Shown in pieces: positions 47,335 to 58,468 of a stretch of DNA of 64,000 nt (the first letter of the stretch is position 1; every line of letters begins with the position of its first letter). The translations under genes and the position numbers were made by a program. This stretch comes from Heterostelium album PN500. Its lineage: Eukaryota; Evosea; Eumycetozoa; Acytosteliales; Acytosteliaceae. Location: contig NW_008805071.1 in the NCBI RefSeq assembly GCF_000004825.1, forward strand, positions 1,798,001 to 1,862,000, read 5' to 3'. Below the pieces are notes generated by a model. The model ran no database searches, was not told the origin of the DNA, and saw nothing but the letters and a program-made list of their open reading frames with translations.

Positions 47335-49531
47335 ATGTCTACCTCTGTAAACAACAACACCCAACAATTCGTAACTGTCTTTGTTCCAGTCCAAATCCCA
47401 GTAAGCCTCGCCAACCAATTTAATTTGACCGAAAATCAGGTCGTTCCAGCCTCTGCCATCAACACTTTCTTTGAGTCTGATGACAACCTCTGTTTTGAAT
47501 CCCAGGTTGACACTGTCATGCAGTGTGAAACTTGTGATACAAACACCACTGCAACTGCCACCACTTCAGGTGCCACTGACATGGTGGTCACTACTGAATG
47601 TTTTGTACGCAATCCAATGGAAAGTAGTACTACAAGTTTTGAAATGCAGTCAAGTAGTCACCACTCTTGTACAATGGTGGAACAAGAAGAAGAAGAGATT
47701 CCGGAACAAGAAGTTTTCCAAGAACACAACACGACAGAAACGACTACCACAGGTGAAACATTTAACTCCTTTAAGAGTAGTGTTTTTGGTAACTCCCGTA
47801 CAATCGAGTCTGTCCGTCTTTGCTCCCCATCACTCGATGCCCGTGGAGGAGCTGCTGGAGATGCCGCTAGTGCCGCTCGAGCTTGTGCCAACACCAACAA
47901 CAACAACAATAATGTCGTCAACCGCTTTGTTGTCGAGAACAACCAACAATTTGAGGAGCATCATTCCTCAAGTGGCTCTCACTCCTCTTCGTCCTCGTCC
48001 TCTTGTCTTAGATCAGATCAAGATTGTTTTGATAGGGACAGAGTCATTGATCGCTCCATTATTATTGGCTGCTCTACAATCCCAAACCCATGTGTCCCTT
48101 GTCTCAATAGCCCAGCAGCAACAATCTCAACAGCAGCAGTCAACAACTCAGTTTTGCATGACTGGTCAGTTTTACCACTACCTCTATGTTGTAAGAGTTA
48201 CCTTCTTGGAGATATATGTTACTATTACTGTTCTTCCAACATTGACTTCCAACTGCAGCAGCAACAACAACAACAACAAGAACAGCAACAACAATCTCTC
48301 AAGAAGCAATTTAAGAAGAATCAATTTAAACAAGACAACAAATGGAATAATATTGGCAAACGCACCAATTGGCACAACGACAACTCAAACTTCAACTCCA
48401 ACAACCAATTTAACTTCAACACATTGCTCATGGTCTAAGGGTAGATCTTTGATGCGTCAAAGGTCTAATTCTACGGGTTCGATAACCGACTCCCGTAGAG
48501 TACAAGAAATGCCTCAACCATGGACTGATTCTTCGCTTCGCAGGTCAGTCTCCCACCAACAAAAGCAATTATTAAAGTCATCGGGTGTCGGTGTTTGTGG
48601 ACAAACCGCAAGCTCGGCATCGGAGGGCAATTCAACATCATACAACGCAACATCAGAGTGCCTTGAGAAGACAGTTAACGACAGCGTCTTCTATGATTGG
48701 TTCGCTGACTTCAACCTCATGGAGGAATCAACCGACAAGGCTGACGCGATAGTGACCAAGCGTCAGCCAAAGATGACATACCGCACACTCGAGCAGTTCT
48801 TGGCCAACTTGGAGAGTGTCGAGACCGACGAGAGAACCACTACTCGATCGTGTGCATTGCCATGCACCAAGTCACACACTTTCAACAGGCCATCTGCGTT
48901 ACCGCGTCTCATAATCAAGCCAACCTGGTGTGTCTACGGTAACTCTTTGAACGAGGAATTCTTCCGCAACTGTTTGTTCGACGAGCAATGCGGTGACATC
49001 ATAGTAGACCATTTCGAGCCAATCGTTCAGGACCCAGCTTTGTTCCACTTGTCCGCAGGTGGTCGTCGTATCTTGGACACACCAAATGCCGGAGGTAACT
49101 CTGTCTGGTCTGAGGTACTCTCCTACGAAGTTCTCCACGAGTGTTTCGGTGCTCAGTTGAAAAAGACAGAGACCGAGATTGAGTATGCTCCAGGCTCAAA
49201 GATAACCGATTATTCCGTGGACTTTAATGGACACCACATCGGTGTATCGGTTGTGAGAATCATAAATTTCTTTGACTTGATGGGAAAGAAGTACAAGGCT
49301 GTCTTTACACCAGAGTACGCCAAGCAATTGCTCTACAAGAAGTTGTTTGGTGTATTGGCTTCCACCGAGGCCGTATACGACAAGTGGGAGAAGCAAATTC
49401 TCTACATTTGGACAACTTCATCCCATGCCGCCGACATAATTGTCGAGGAGTACTGGAAGGTACCAAAGAAGTTACGTTCCAATACTTTAGTTTATGTAAC
49501 TCATGCAACAAATTCAGAATTTGTTTTTTAA
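47335..49531 (+). CDS. Unknown protein gene with a +1 frame change; nuclease-like C-terminal region
   Basis: Two reading frames appear to belong to one gene. Frame A runs from the ATG at 47335 to a TAA at 48436-48438 and looks coding for at least its first 740 bases (MSTSVNNNTQQFVTVFVPVQ, then Ser/Thr/Glu-rich, then Cys- and Ser-rich). Frame B, one base further on, is certainly coding from about 48440 to the TAA at 49529-49531, with dense conserved-looking protein. Both frames stay open across the Gln/Asn repeat between them. A GTAAGA donor at 48191 and CAG acceptor near 48256 would move from B to A, not A to B, so no simple intron explains the change. The last 250 residues (LSYEVLHECFGAQLKKTETE, then KITDYSVDFNGHHIGVSVVR) faintly resemble a PD-(D/E)xK nuclease core. 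The family is not recognised with certainty; some AAC-rich developmental transcripts of D. discoideum are similar in style. Confidence 0.65.
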
Positions 49532-50875
49532 TTTATATTCAACCCTTATTTTTAATATCATTCATTTTTCACATAACATCATCATTTTGTTAATTTAAAT
49601 AAATAATTTTTTTTTTTTTGACAAATAACTACCTATTTATATTACACTTTTTTTTTATTGTTATAAATATGAAGTATTTAAAAATCAATGACAAAGAAAA
49701 TTAATTAATTAAAAGTAGAATAAAGGGAAATATGTAAAGTTAATTTTTTTTCTCAAAAAAAGACACTTTATTTGCACTTGAAACCACTAATTTTTCAAAA
49801 AGATGATAGGTATTAAAATGATTTGAAGGATATGTTTGTTTCCTTTCGGTTGGTTTAGGAAAGGTTTTATCAAGATAATTAATTTATTTGAATTTAAAAA
49901 TAGGGTACAGATGATTTGAGATGTGAAAGTATGATAGCTGTTCCCACACCCAGTGTTTGGTTTTTGAATCAGATGCTATAACTAATTTGCTGTTTTCTCT
50001 TGTTACTCACACTTCTATCAATACCGCACCGAGAACAAAACAAGACCCGGAGTAACATAGAATCAATAATAACCAAAATAAGATGAAAAAAAATAAAAAT
50101 TTAAAAAATAAAATAAAATTTTCTCTGTTTTTCGTTAATTTTTATTTTATTCGCAAGGTGGCTTCAAGTTTTTTTTAGATTTTTCTCATTATGAAGGTGG
50201 CCATTGTATTGATGGGGCTGGGAAAAAGGGCATTTGGGAACTCATCTAAAAAACAAAAATGAAAAAAAAACGAAATCATCTTTTGCTAATGTGTTGATCT
50301 GCAAATAAATAAAACTTAACCCAAATTTATACTTTCGTTTATTATTATTTAATTTTTTTATTTTGATGATAATTTTTTGTTTTACTTTTTTCTTTTTTGA
50401 TTGATAGATTATGATTTTACGAATTTATTCTCAAGATTATTGAATTATAGCAATAGAACCAGCTTCTTCTTGACCCAACAACACCTCACCCAAACAACCA
50501 CTTCACAGATCACCCCACATTACTTACTTATCTATTTATTAAACAAAAAAACAAATAATTAACACACACTTTCACATATAACTTTATTTCAGAGTATTTG
50601 TTCTAAATTATTATAATTTTTACTTTTTCTTTTTCACGCAATATTAATAATTAAAATACTATTACTATTACAATCATTAAATTATTATATATCTCAGAAT
50701 GGACTAATTTTCTGAAAAGTAATTTATATATATTCTATTAAATAACCAATACGATTAAAATAGTTATTTCATCTTTTTCAGATTTCCAAACAAATCAAAA
50801 TTACACATATAATATTATAATTATTATTTCATATTTTTTCGAAAATTTTAAACTATATAAATTATTTAATTTAAG
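49532..50875. promoter_or_regulatory. Upstream region of the MFS transporter
   Basis: 1.3 kb of mostly A/T-rich DNA with a less A/T-rich patch at about 49935-50055 (CCCACACCCAGTG, then CAAGACCCGGAG). No coding frame is supported. The last 200 bp before 50876 are the likely promoter and leader. Confidence 0.45.
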
Positions 50876-52995
50876 ATGGGTATTCCACAACAAAACATGA
50901 ATGAAGGAGGTGGTGGAACTGTAATATTGGATCAACCAACATCGATCTCAATGTTTGACAGGGAAGAGAGCAACGAAAACCTCTTACGAAGAGTTACCAC
51001 TCACGACCATCTTTTGCCGACGGGCGAAGGATTACCAACATCACCATCAATCAGTGAGTTCAGTGTTGCCACCACAGCACCAGATCAAGAAGATGCAGTC
51101 ACCCCTCTACCAAGAATGAAGTTATTTGCCATCTTTATCATTATTTTATGTGATGGTCTCACAACTTATTCTATTTTCCCATATATCAATTTCATGGTTA
51201 AAGATTACAATTTAACTGATGACGAAGAAAAGTTAGGGTATGTTTATTTATTGATATCTTGTCTTTAAATTTCCATTTCTAATTTAAATTATATTTTTTA
51301 TTTAGTTATTTTGTTGGTATCCTAGCTTCTACTTTTTATATTTCACAATTCTTTTCCAGTTTCTTTTGGGGATGGTTTTCCAATATTAAAGGAAGAAGAC
51401 CAGCGTTGTTACTTGGTATCATTGGTGCAATGGTTACAAGTATTCTATTTGGTCTCTCCAAATACTATTATTTTGCTATTATTTTCCGTTTCGTTTCCGG
51501 ATTGCTCAATGGAAATGTTGGAGTTTCAAAGACAATGCTCGGAGAAATTACTGATTCGACCAACCAGAAAACTGGTTTCACAATCCTAGGCATTGCCTGG
51601 GGTATTGGTGCAATTGGTAAGTTATAACATAATGATTTAATTTAATAATCCAAATTGCTTTTTTAACATCAAATTTTAAATTATTATTTTATAGTTGCAC
51701 CATTAATTGGAGGTTTATTCTCAAATGTTTGTATAAACTATCCAAACATAGTTCACAGTGGAATTCTTTGCGATTTTCCATATCTCTTACCAAATGTCAT
51801 TTGTTTCTTGCTAAACATGATTGGTTTGATTTTATGTTTTATATTCTTGACAGAGACCAAGTCTTTCGAGATCAAGTACAGCTCCATCAAGAAAAAGAAA
51901 AAGAGATCTTTCAACACTGGAGCTATTATCAACTTGAGAAATTCGATTCGTCGACTTTGGAATCGAAACAATCAACAAAAGGGAATTCAACTTCACGACA
52001 ATGACAACGAGATGGATTCCTCAAATCATGCACACGAAGCAAACATCACTACCAACCGTAGTGCACACGCCAAGACAATGAAGGTAAATAGTTCGATCGG
52101 TGATTTCTCAGAGATCATGCGTAACAAAGACGAAGAAGCAGGTGTTGATAGCAACAGCGATGAAGACACCACTCAATTCGAAGACATCAACATCGATGAG
52201 GATTTCGAAGAGAATCCACGTTCCGTTGCAATGCTATTCAGAGACAAGCCAGTGATGACATCATGTATTGCATATGCACTGCTTGGTTTTGTTTATACCA
52301 TTTTCGAGGAGGTTTTCCCAGTGTGGAGTCCAATTTCCAAGACAATCGATTCCGATGGAAACGTTATTGGTGGAGGAGGTTTAGGATTCAATTCCAAAGA
52401 TATTGGAATTATCCAATCGGCAGCTGGATTCTTTGCACTTTTCGTACAGTTACTTGTTTTCGCACCGTTGGCCAAACGATTTGGTTTAATTAAATGCTTC
52501 AAGGCTGCACTTCTTATTGCTCTTCCAAGTTGGATTCTCCTACCGGAGCTGACTCGTCTGGTCAAACAATACCCAGATCCAACCGATCCAACTAAAATCA
52601 TCACCGAACATCCACCTATTTTCTGGGTGCTGTTGTTCCCAGCTTACTTGTTCCAATCGTTTGCCAACGAGGTCGGATTCATTGCTGTCATTGTTATCGT
52701 CAGTAACAGTGCACTTCCCAAAGATATGGCTTTGGTAAACTCGATCTCTCAGTCACTAGTTGCCTTTGGTAGATCGATTGGTCCACTTCTAGGTACATCT
52801 GTACTCTCACTTTCGCTATCCCACTCACTCCCCTATCCTTTCGACCAACATTTGATTTTCGTTATCATCTTCCTATTGACATGTGTCATTTTCGCTATGT
52901 CATTCTCACTCCCACAGACACTCAACCACACAAAACAAAAGAGTATTCAACTCGATCATATGAATAGCAATAGAACAAAGTCATTAAACCAATAA
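50876..52995 (+). CDS. MFS transporter (ZIFL/DHA1-like)
   Basis: Exons 50876-51237, 51306-51616 and 51695-52995 give 657 residues. An 80-residue cytoplasmic head precedes the first helix (LFAIFIIILCDGLTTYSIFP). The N-terminal half shows the MFS pattern FPYINFMVKDY, then an SSFFWGWFSNIKGRRPALL motif A loop (G-x3-D/N-x2-G-R-x-P), then RFVSGLLNGNVGVSKTMLGEITD and AWGIGAIVAPLIGG. The two halves are separated by a long polar loop (about 320-440). These blocks match plant zinc-induced-facilitator-like and related drug/H+ antiporters. The substrate cannot be predicted. Twelve helices are expected. Confidence 0.87.
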
Positions 52996-53057
52996 ACTTT
53001 GATTATTTCTTTTTTTTATTCTAAACAATACAAAACTAAATGACTCTTGAGTCAATT

Positions 53058-54516
53058 TTATAATAATGGTAATAGTTCAGCTGTTACTCTTTCAGCCGAT
53101 TGAATCGCTCCTTCTATATAACCAGCACAGTCAGTTGCCGTTTCAGTACCAGCAAAATGTATACGTCCTATTGGTTCACGAATAGTTTTACCGACTGAGG
53201 TCAATAATCCAGGTGGACAAATTGCGGCGTAACCACCAAGTGATTCTGACTCTTTCATCCAATCTTTCTCGAGGTAGTTGATTGGATGCTTGGCACGTTC
53301 ATCATTGAATGACTTGAATAGCAAATCGATTACTTCTGCCTTACGCTCCTCCTGTGTCTTGTCGGACCAGACTCTTGCGTGGCCACCCTCAAAGAATCCA
53401 ACAATGGAAGGTCTCGATCCATCTACAAACGAGGCGTCAAAGCAAATCGATACTGAATGACGGTCGCTCAGAATCTCACCTGCGAATCCAAGTGTTCTCC
53501 AGAAACATGTATCATAGAAAATAATGAATTTAATAACCATACCCATGAACATTCTTTGATTTAGATGCTGACGCGCCATCGGTAGTTGTGGCTCAAAGTT
53601 GATACGTGTAAGCAAGATTGGTGGAATTGAGCTCACCAATCGTTTGGCAAAGAAACGCTTGCCATTACTGCATGTCACTGTTACTTTGGATGGATCGGTT
53701 GTGTCGATATCCGACACCTTGTGGTTCAGTCTGACAACAGTGTCACCACCGAGACGCTCTGCCATCGTGAGCGAGAGTTGATGTGCACTGCCAAGGATAC
53801 GATCTTGTTGAGCACCATTCGGAACTTCAAGAGTACGCATCACACCACCCGATGCACGGAATACATGAAGAAGATAGAGGAATGAGATCTCCTTGGGATC
53901 GGTTGAAAAAACCGATGTAACGGCAATGTGTATCATCTTCCTGGCCAACTCTGTCCAGATATTCTTGTCGACCCATGCCTGTGCGGAAATATTGTCCCAA
54001 GCCTCTGCATTCTTGTGATCCCAAGGACATTGTGGATCGATAGTCTGTGCCATTCTCTCCAATCGATAGAGCGCCACCTGTGACTCGATTAGACCTACCA
54101 TTCCCAAAGGTGGAATGGTACCGGTGTAGTTTCCAAACACACCATTTATCTCTACGACTTTCTTGCCTTGCTGTTGTTGTGGAAATGTCGATTGACCCAA
54201 CTCTTGAATTAAACTCAGTAAACGCTTCTGTGCAGGACCGACCCATTGCCCACCTATATCCCATCGATAACCATCGAACTCCACTGAATTAATTCTTCCA
54301 CCAACCCTCTAAATATTATGTAATTACATCAAAAGTTAAATACTAAAGTGATCACCCTCTAAATCGATAATAGTAAACATAGAAACATACATCTCTTGAC
54401 TCTAGCACCAATACAGATTTCGATTGCGCTGCTAATAGTGTGGCTGCTCTCAATCCAGAGACACCACCACCCATGATAATGACATCATATAAATGTTGAT
54501 CTACTTCTAAACTCAT
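53058..54516 (-). CDS. Flavin amine oxidase (monoamine oxidase-like)
   Basis: Exons 54516-54391 and 54308-53058 give 458 residues. The FAD dinucleotide motif [13 protein letters not shown] begins at residue 13. The RVGGRINS block is formed across the splice junction, then [10 protein letters not shown]. The C-terminal FAD-binding block is [19 protein letters not shown]. These are the family signatures of amine oxidases that deaminate amines with O2 to give aldehyde, NH3 and H2O2. In animal MAO a Cys in SGGCYTTYFPPG binds FAD covalently; here the equivalent stretch is [11 protein letters not shown] with no Cys at that place, so FAD is probably noncovalent, as in fungal and bacterial enzymes. 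There is no C-terminal membrane helix. The gene converges on the MFS gene with only 62 bp between stop codons. Confidence 0.9.
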
Positions 54517-57500
54517 TTCTTAGATTATAATAAAGAGAGAGATAACTAACTAAATTTGTTTAATAAATAAAAGAATGAATGATCTCTTAAGAAAACAATG
54601 AATTAATTAAAAAATTTGTTATCCAATTTTGTAACCTTTTCATAACCTGGGAAGATGTGTGGTTATAGGTTCAATACCAAAAAATTCAAAGATTTTTCGA
54701 TCTCTTTGAAGTTCAAACAAAATAAGATCTTTTTTTTTTTTTTTTTTGAAATTGTTAACAATATTGTTTACTTCGCGGTAAAAATCAAAGTGTTTGAATT
54801 CAATGAATTTTAAACTATTCAAATAAATAAAAAATAATCTGATGAATACATATTTTTGTTTTTTATTAATTTTTTTTTTCTTTTGCTTTAGGTGATCATT
54901 AAATGAACACCAATAATATAAACCCTTTATTTTTTTTTTCTATTTTTATTATCTTTTCAATTAAAATGTAAAGTATAATATTATTATACAATCAATCATT
55001 CCTCCTATCTTTATATCTGTAGAACAAAATTTTATAATTTAAAAAGGTTTTCTTTTAAACATATAATAATTAAATCAAATCATTGAATCAATATTAAGAA
55101 AGAAAAGACACCTGTTGTGTTTGTTTTGTTTTTCGTTCAATAGTAATACTATTTAACAGAAAAACTGAACAATACAGTTCACTTTTAAGATGGCTGGTGG
55201 TCGTTGTAAAGCAATCTAATCTATTGGTTAGAGAAGTTGAAAATCACTATATTTCTCTATGTTCACCCATCAGTAACAAAATGTTACTATCCATCAGTAT
55301 ACTCATCGATTATGTTTCCTACCACTTCACCACCAATCAGTAATCAACCCATCCTCTAACAGAACCACTCCCACCACAATGAAAAAAATGAGTTGTTGAG
55401 TTATTAGCACAGTGTGGCTGCCAAACCCTACCACTATTGTTTCTATTAATATTGCTTTGTATTTATATATCTTCATCCATATATTATATATTAAATTTAT
55501 TTATTTTGAAAGAAAACCAAAACAAACACCATCCTCAATTAACATCATCATTTAAATTTAAAATATATTAAACAAACAAAATCAAATCAATAAAAAATAT
55601 AATAAAAGTAATAAAATAAATAAAAAAAAAACATCATTGCTCTTATCTTTCTTTTATTTGGAAATAATTGTAAATAATTATAATTATACATACATATATA
55701 AAATTAGCACATCACAAATCTAAAAAAGTAAAAAAAAAAAAACAAAACACTATCGATCAAACTATATTTGCAAGTATGGTTTCCAATGTACATACCTAAT
55801 ATAGGTATTCGATACCTATACACCAACATTTGCAAACAATCACATAAACACTACACCACAACATAGATGTCAATGACAATAACTATTATTTCGAAACAAC
55901 ATCTAATTCCAATAAGGAAATGACATATTATATAATAGACCAAATCAAATACTGATTTTTTAATCGACAACTAAAAATATTTTATAAAAGATAAGATATA
56001 CTATACTCATATCACATTGATCCTATTTTCAACTAAAACATTTGTTTGTTTTTTTTGGAAATACAATGACATCATCTGATTGTTATATTGGAGAATCACT
56101 TATATTATATTAAATATCAATGACCACACGCATTGTGAAACACTTTACTCTGACTAATCAAAACAATACTTTGAATTTAAATAAAATTCAAGTGTTACCT
56201 ATATTTAGTGTGTCACTAAAGACACATTAATCTAATGCATCAACATCATCAATATATTTAATTAATACAAAAACAAGATACTATTGTGTGAACTACACAT
56301 ACATACAACCAATAAATCAACATCATCAACATCATTCTAAACAAACAACCAAATCAAATCAATATAAATTAAACTTTTAAATTTTAAATGATATTTTATT
56401 TATTTATTTTGGATTATTTAAATAGTATATATTTATTTTCTCCATTATCATTCATTATTCATTTGAATCTATAACTATTCATCATCTATATATCTTCATT
56501 AATTAATTAGGATTCCAATCAAAAATCAAAATTGATCTTTCCTATTTACAACTCCCAATAAAGATAAAACAAAATAATTACAGATATTTTTTTATTTATT
56601 TACAATCTTTTTGATTAAAATTTTAAAATTTATATATAATTATAATACTATTTTCATTTCACTTCTTTATCTAATAGCACTATAAATATATTTTTATCAA
56701 ATCTGGGCGATGCTCTAAAAATAAACATAATTGAAATTTTGTCGTTTTTTTTCTTATAAGAGAGAGCTGGAGATGCTTGGTTTTTATAACTAAAACAACT
56801 AAATATTTATAAAAACATTAACATAATCTGTAACTATACTTAATAAATAACTATTGTAACTGACTGCTTTAAGATTGAAATCATCACAAATTAATTAAAA
56901 ATCGTCATCGTTGTCAATAACAATCAAAAGTCAGCCAAATCATTCGGTAAAGTAGTCAGTAAATTCAGAACACTTCTTGTCTTTTGTTGTTGTTTATTTG
57001 TTTGTTTGGTTGTCTCTGGTATAATCATAAATAAGACAAATATCCATTAAAAAATAAACGATAAAATTAATTATTGAGCAAGCTTAATCAATCAATTAAT
57101 TCACTTGGCTATCCGCCAAAAACTTGATGATAATCACCACAAAAAGGTTAAAACCACCACCACTCCACCACACAATTGGATATTGAAATAAGACAAAATT
57201 TTTAATTTTGTTTTCTTTTGCAACAACACAATTTTTTTGTTTTTTTTTTTTTTATAAACGGTTTACACCACACAAAAAATAAATCAAAAATAAAATAAAA
57301 TAAAATAATAAAAGGTAAAAATAATAGTAACATTTTTATCATCAAATAGCAATCTTCTTATCCAATCCAATTTTGTCAAAAACTTCAAAAAATAAAATAA
57401 AATATTAAAAAATAAAATAAAATAAATAAATAAATAAATTGTATTATATTATTATTTTATTATATATATTGAATTTAGTTTAGTTTAGGTTAGTGTTAAT

Positions 57501-58468
57501 TAATTCACTTTTGGTGTTGTTTTGTGTTAGCAAAAAATATCATCATCCATACAACAAATACTGATTAACAATAACACAACAACAACAACAGCTGAGCAAA
57601 GCAAAGTAAAATAAAAATAACAATTAACTAATTTGTGTTTTTTTTTTTTAATATCATTTTATCAGCAAACACACTAATATTTTTATAGTTAGTTAAAAGT
57701 GAGCAGAGAGTAGTTAACAACAACAACAACAACAACAACAGCGCAATTATTCACACAGCACTCATCAGCAAACAAACAAGCAACCAATAGCAAGCAATTA
57801 TAACTAATTATCAATTGCATCCAATATTCTACAATATATACATATATATCTCTCATTTATAAATCAATTGTAATTATCTAAAAACATCAACTTTCTATAA
57901 AAGTCGATTAGAACAAATCAAGCAAACCGTACTAACCTAGAAAACACCAATGCTTTCAATCTTTTGTTTTTTTTTTTCCATTTTAAATTAATTATTTAGA
58001 ATACAGTAAAATTAATCAACAAGCTAACATCATCAATTACCAACACATTTTTCAACATCATCAGACCATTTACAACTTTTATATATTTATATATATATAT
58101 AAATTTAAAAAATCAAAACAAAACAAATCATACAAATTTATATATATATACAATTATATTAATGTTTTAGTAATAGTATCAATAAATCTTTAGAATTATA
58201 ATAATAATAACAACATAAACAATTCAACTCTGCAATACAAACAATCCAACATACTTCCAATTTCATCCATTCAATCACATTTTATTGGGTTTTTTTTTTA
58301 AACTTTTTTTTTTTGTACTTGAGCAAAAAAAAAAAAAAAACAATAACAATATATATATACAAAAAATAACTCGATATATAGATATCTTCACATTTGTTAG
58401 TTTCATAATAACAATATATTAGTTTATATTAGATTAGTTAATATTCATATTAATAATACACAATAAGC
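54517..58468. promoter_or_regulatory. 4 kb divergent gene-free region upstream of the PP2C gene
   Basis: No coding frame is supported on either strand. The region has alternating A-rich and CA-rich DNA, CAA/AAC runs near 57717-57740, AAAAT runs near 57270-57310, and several inverted repeats, chiefly at 55800-55820. The final 700 bp look like a long transcribed leader with poly-A and poly-T tracts. The amine oxidase promoter lies at the low-coordinate end. Confidence 0.5.
55786..55820. repeat. Cluster of inverted TACCTA/TAGGTA elements
   Basis: TACCTA, TAGGTA and TACCTA follow one another at about 55793-55818. The last two are part of a perfect 9-bp inverted repeat TATAGGTAT-TCG-ATACCTATA at 55800-55820. 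It could be a dimeric protein-binding site or a hairpin. No known dictyostelid factor is assigned. Confidence 0.6.

Noticed and set aside
48191-48255. Intron in the repeat zone of the frame-switching gene
   Set aside because: The donor and acceptor look good, but removal moves frame B to frame A and then needs a further unexplained change back to B, so it does not resolve the gene by itself.
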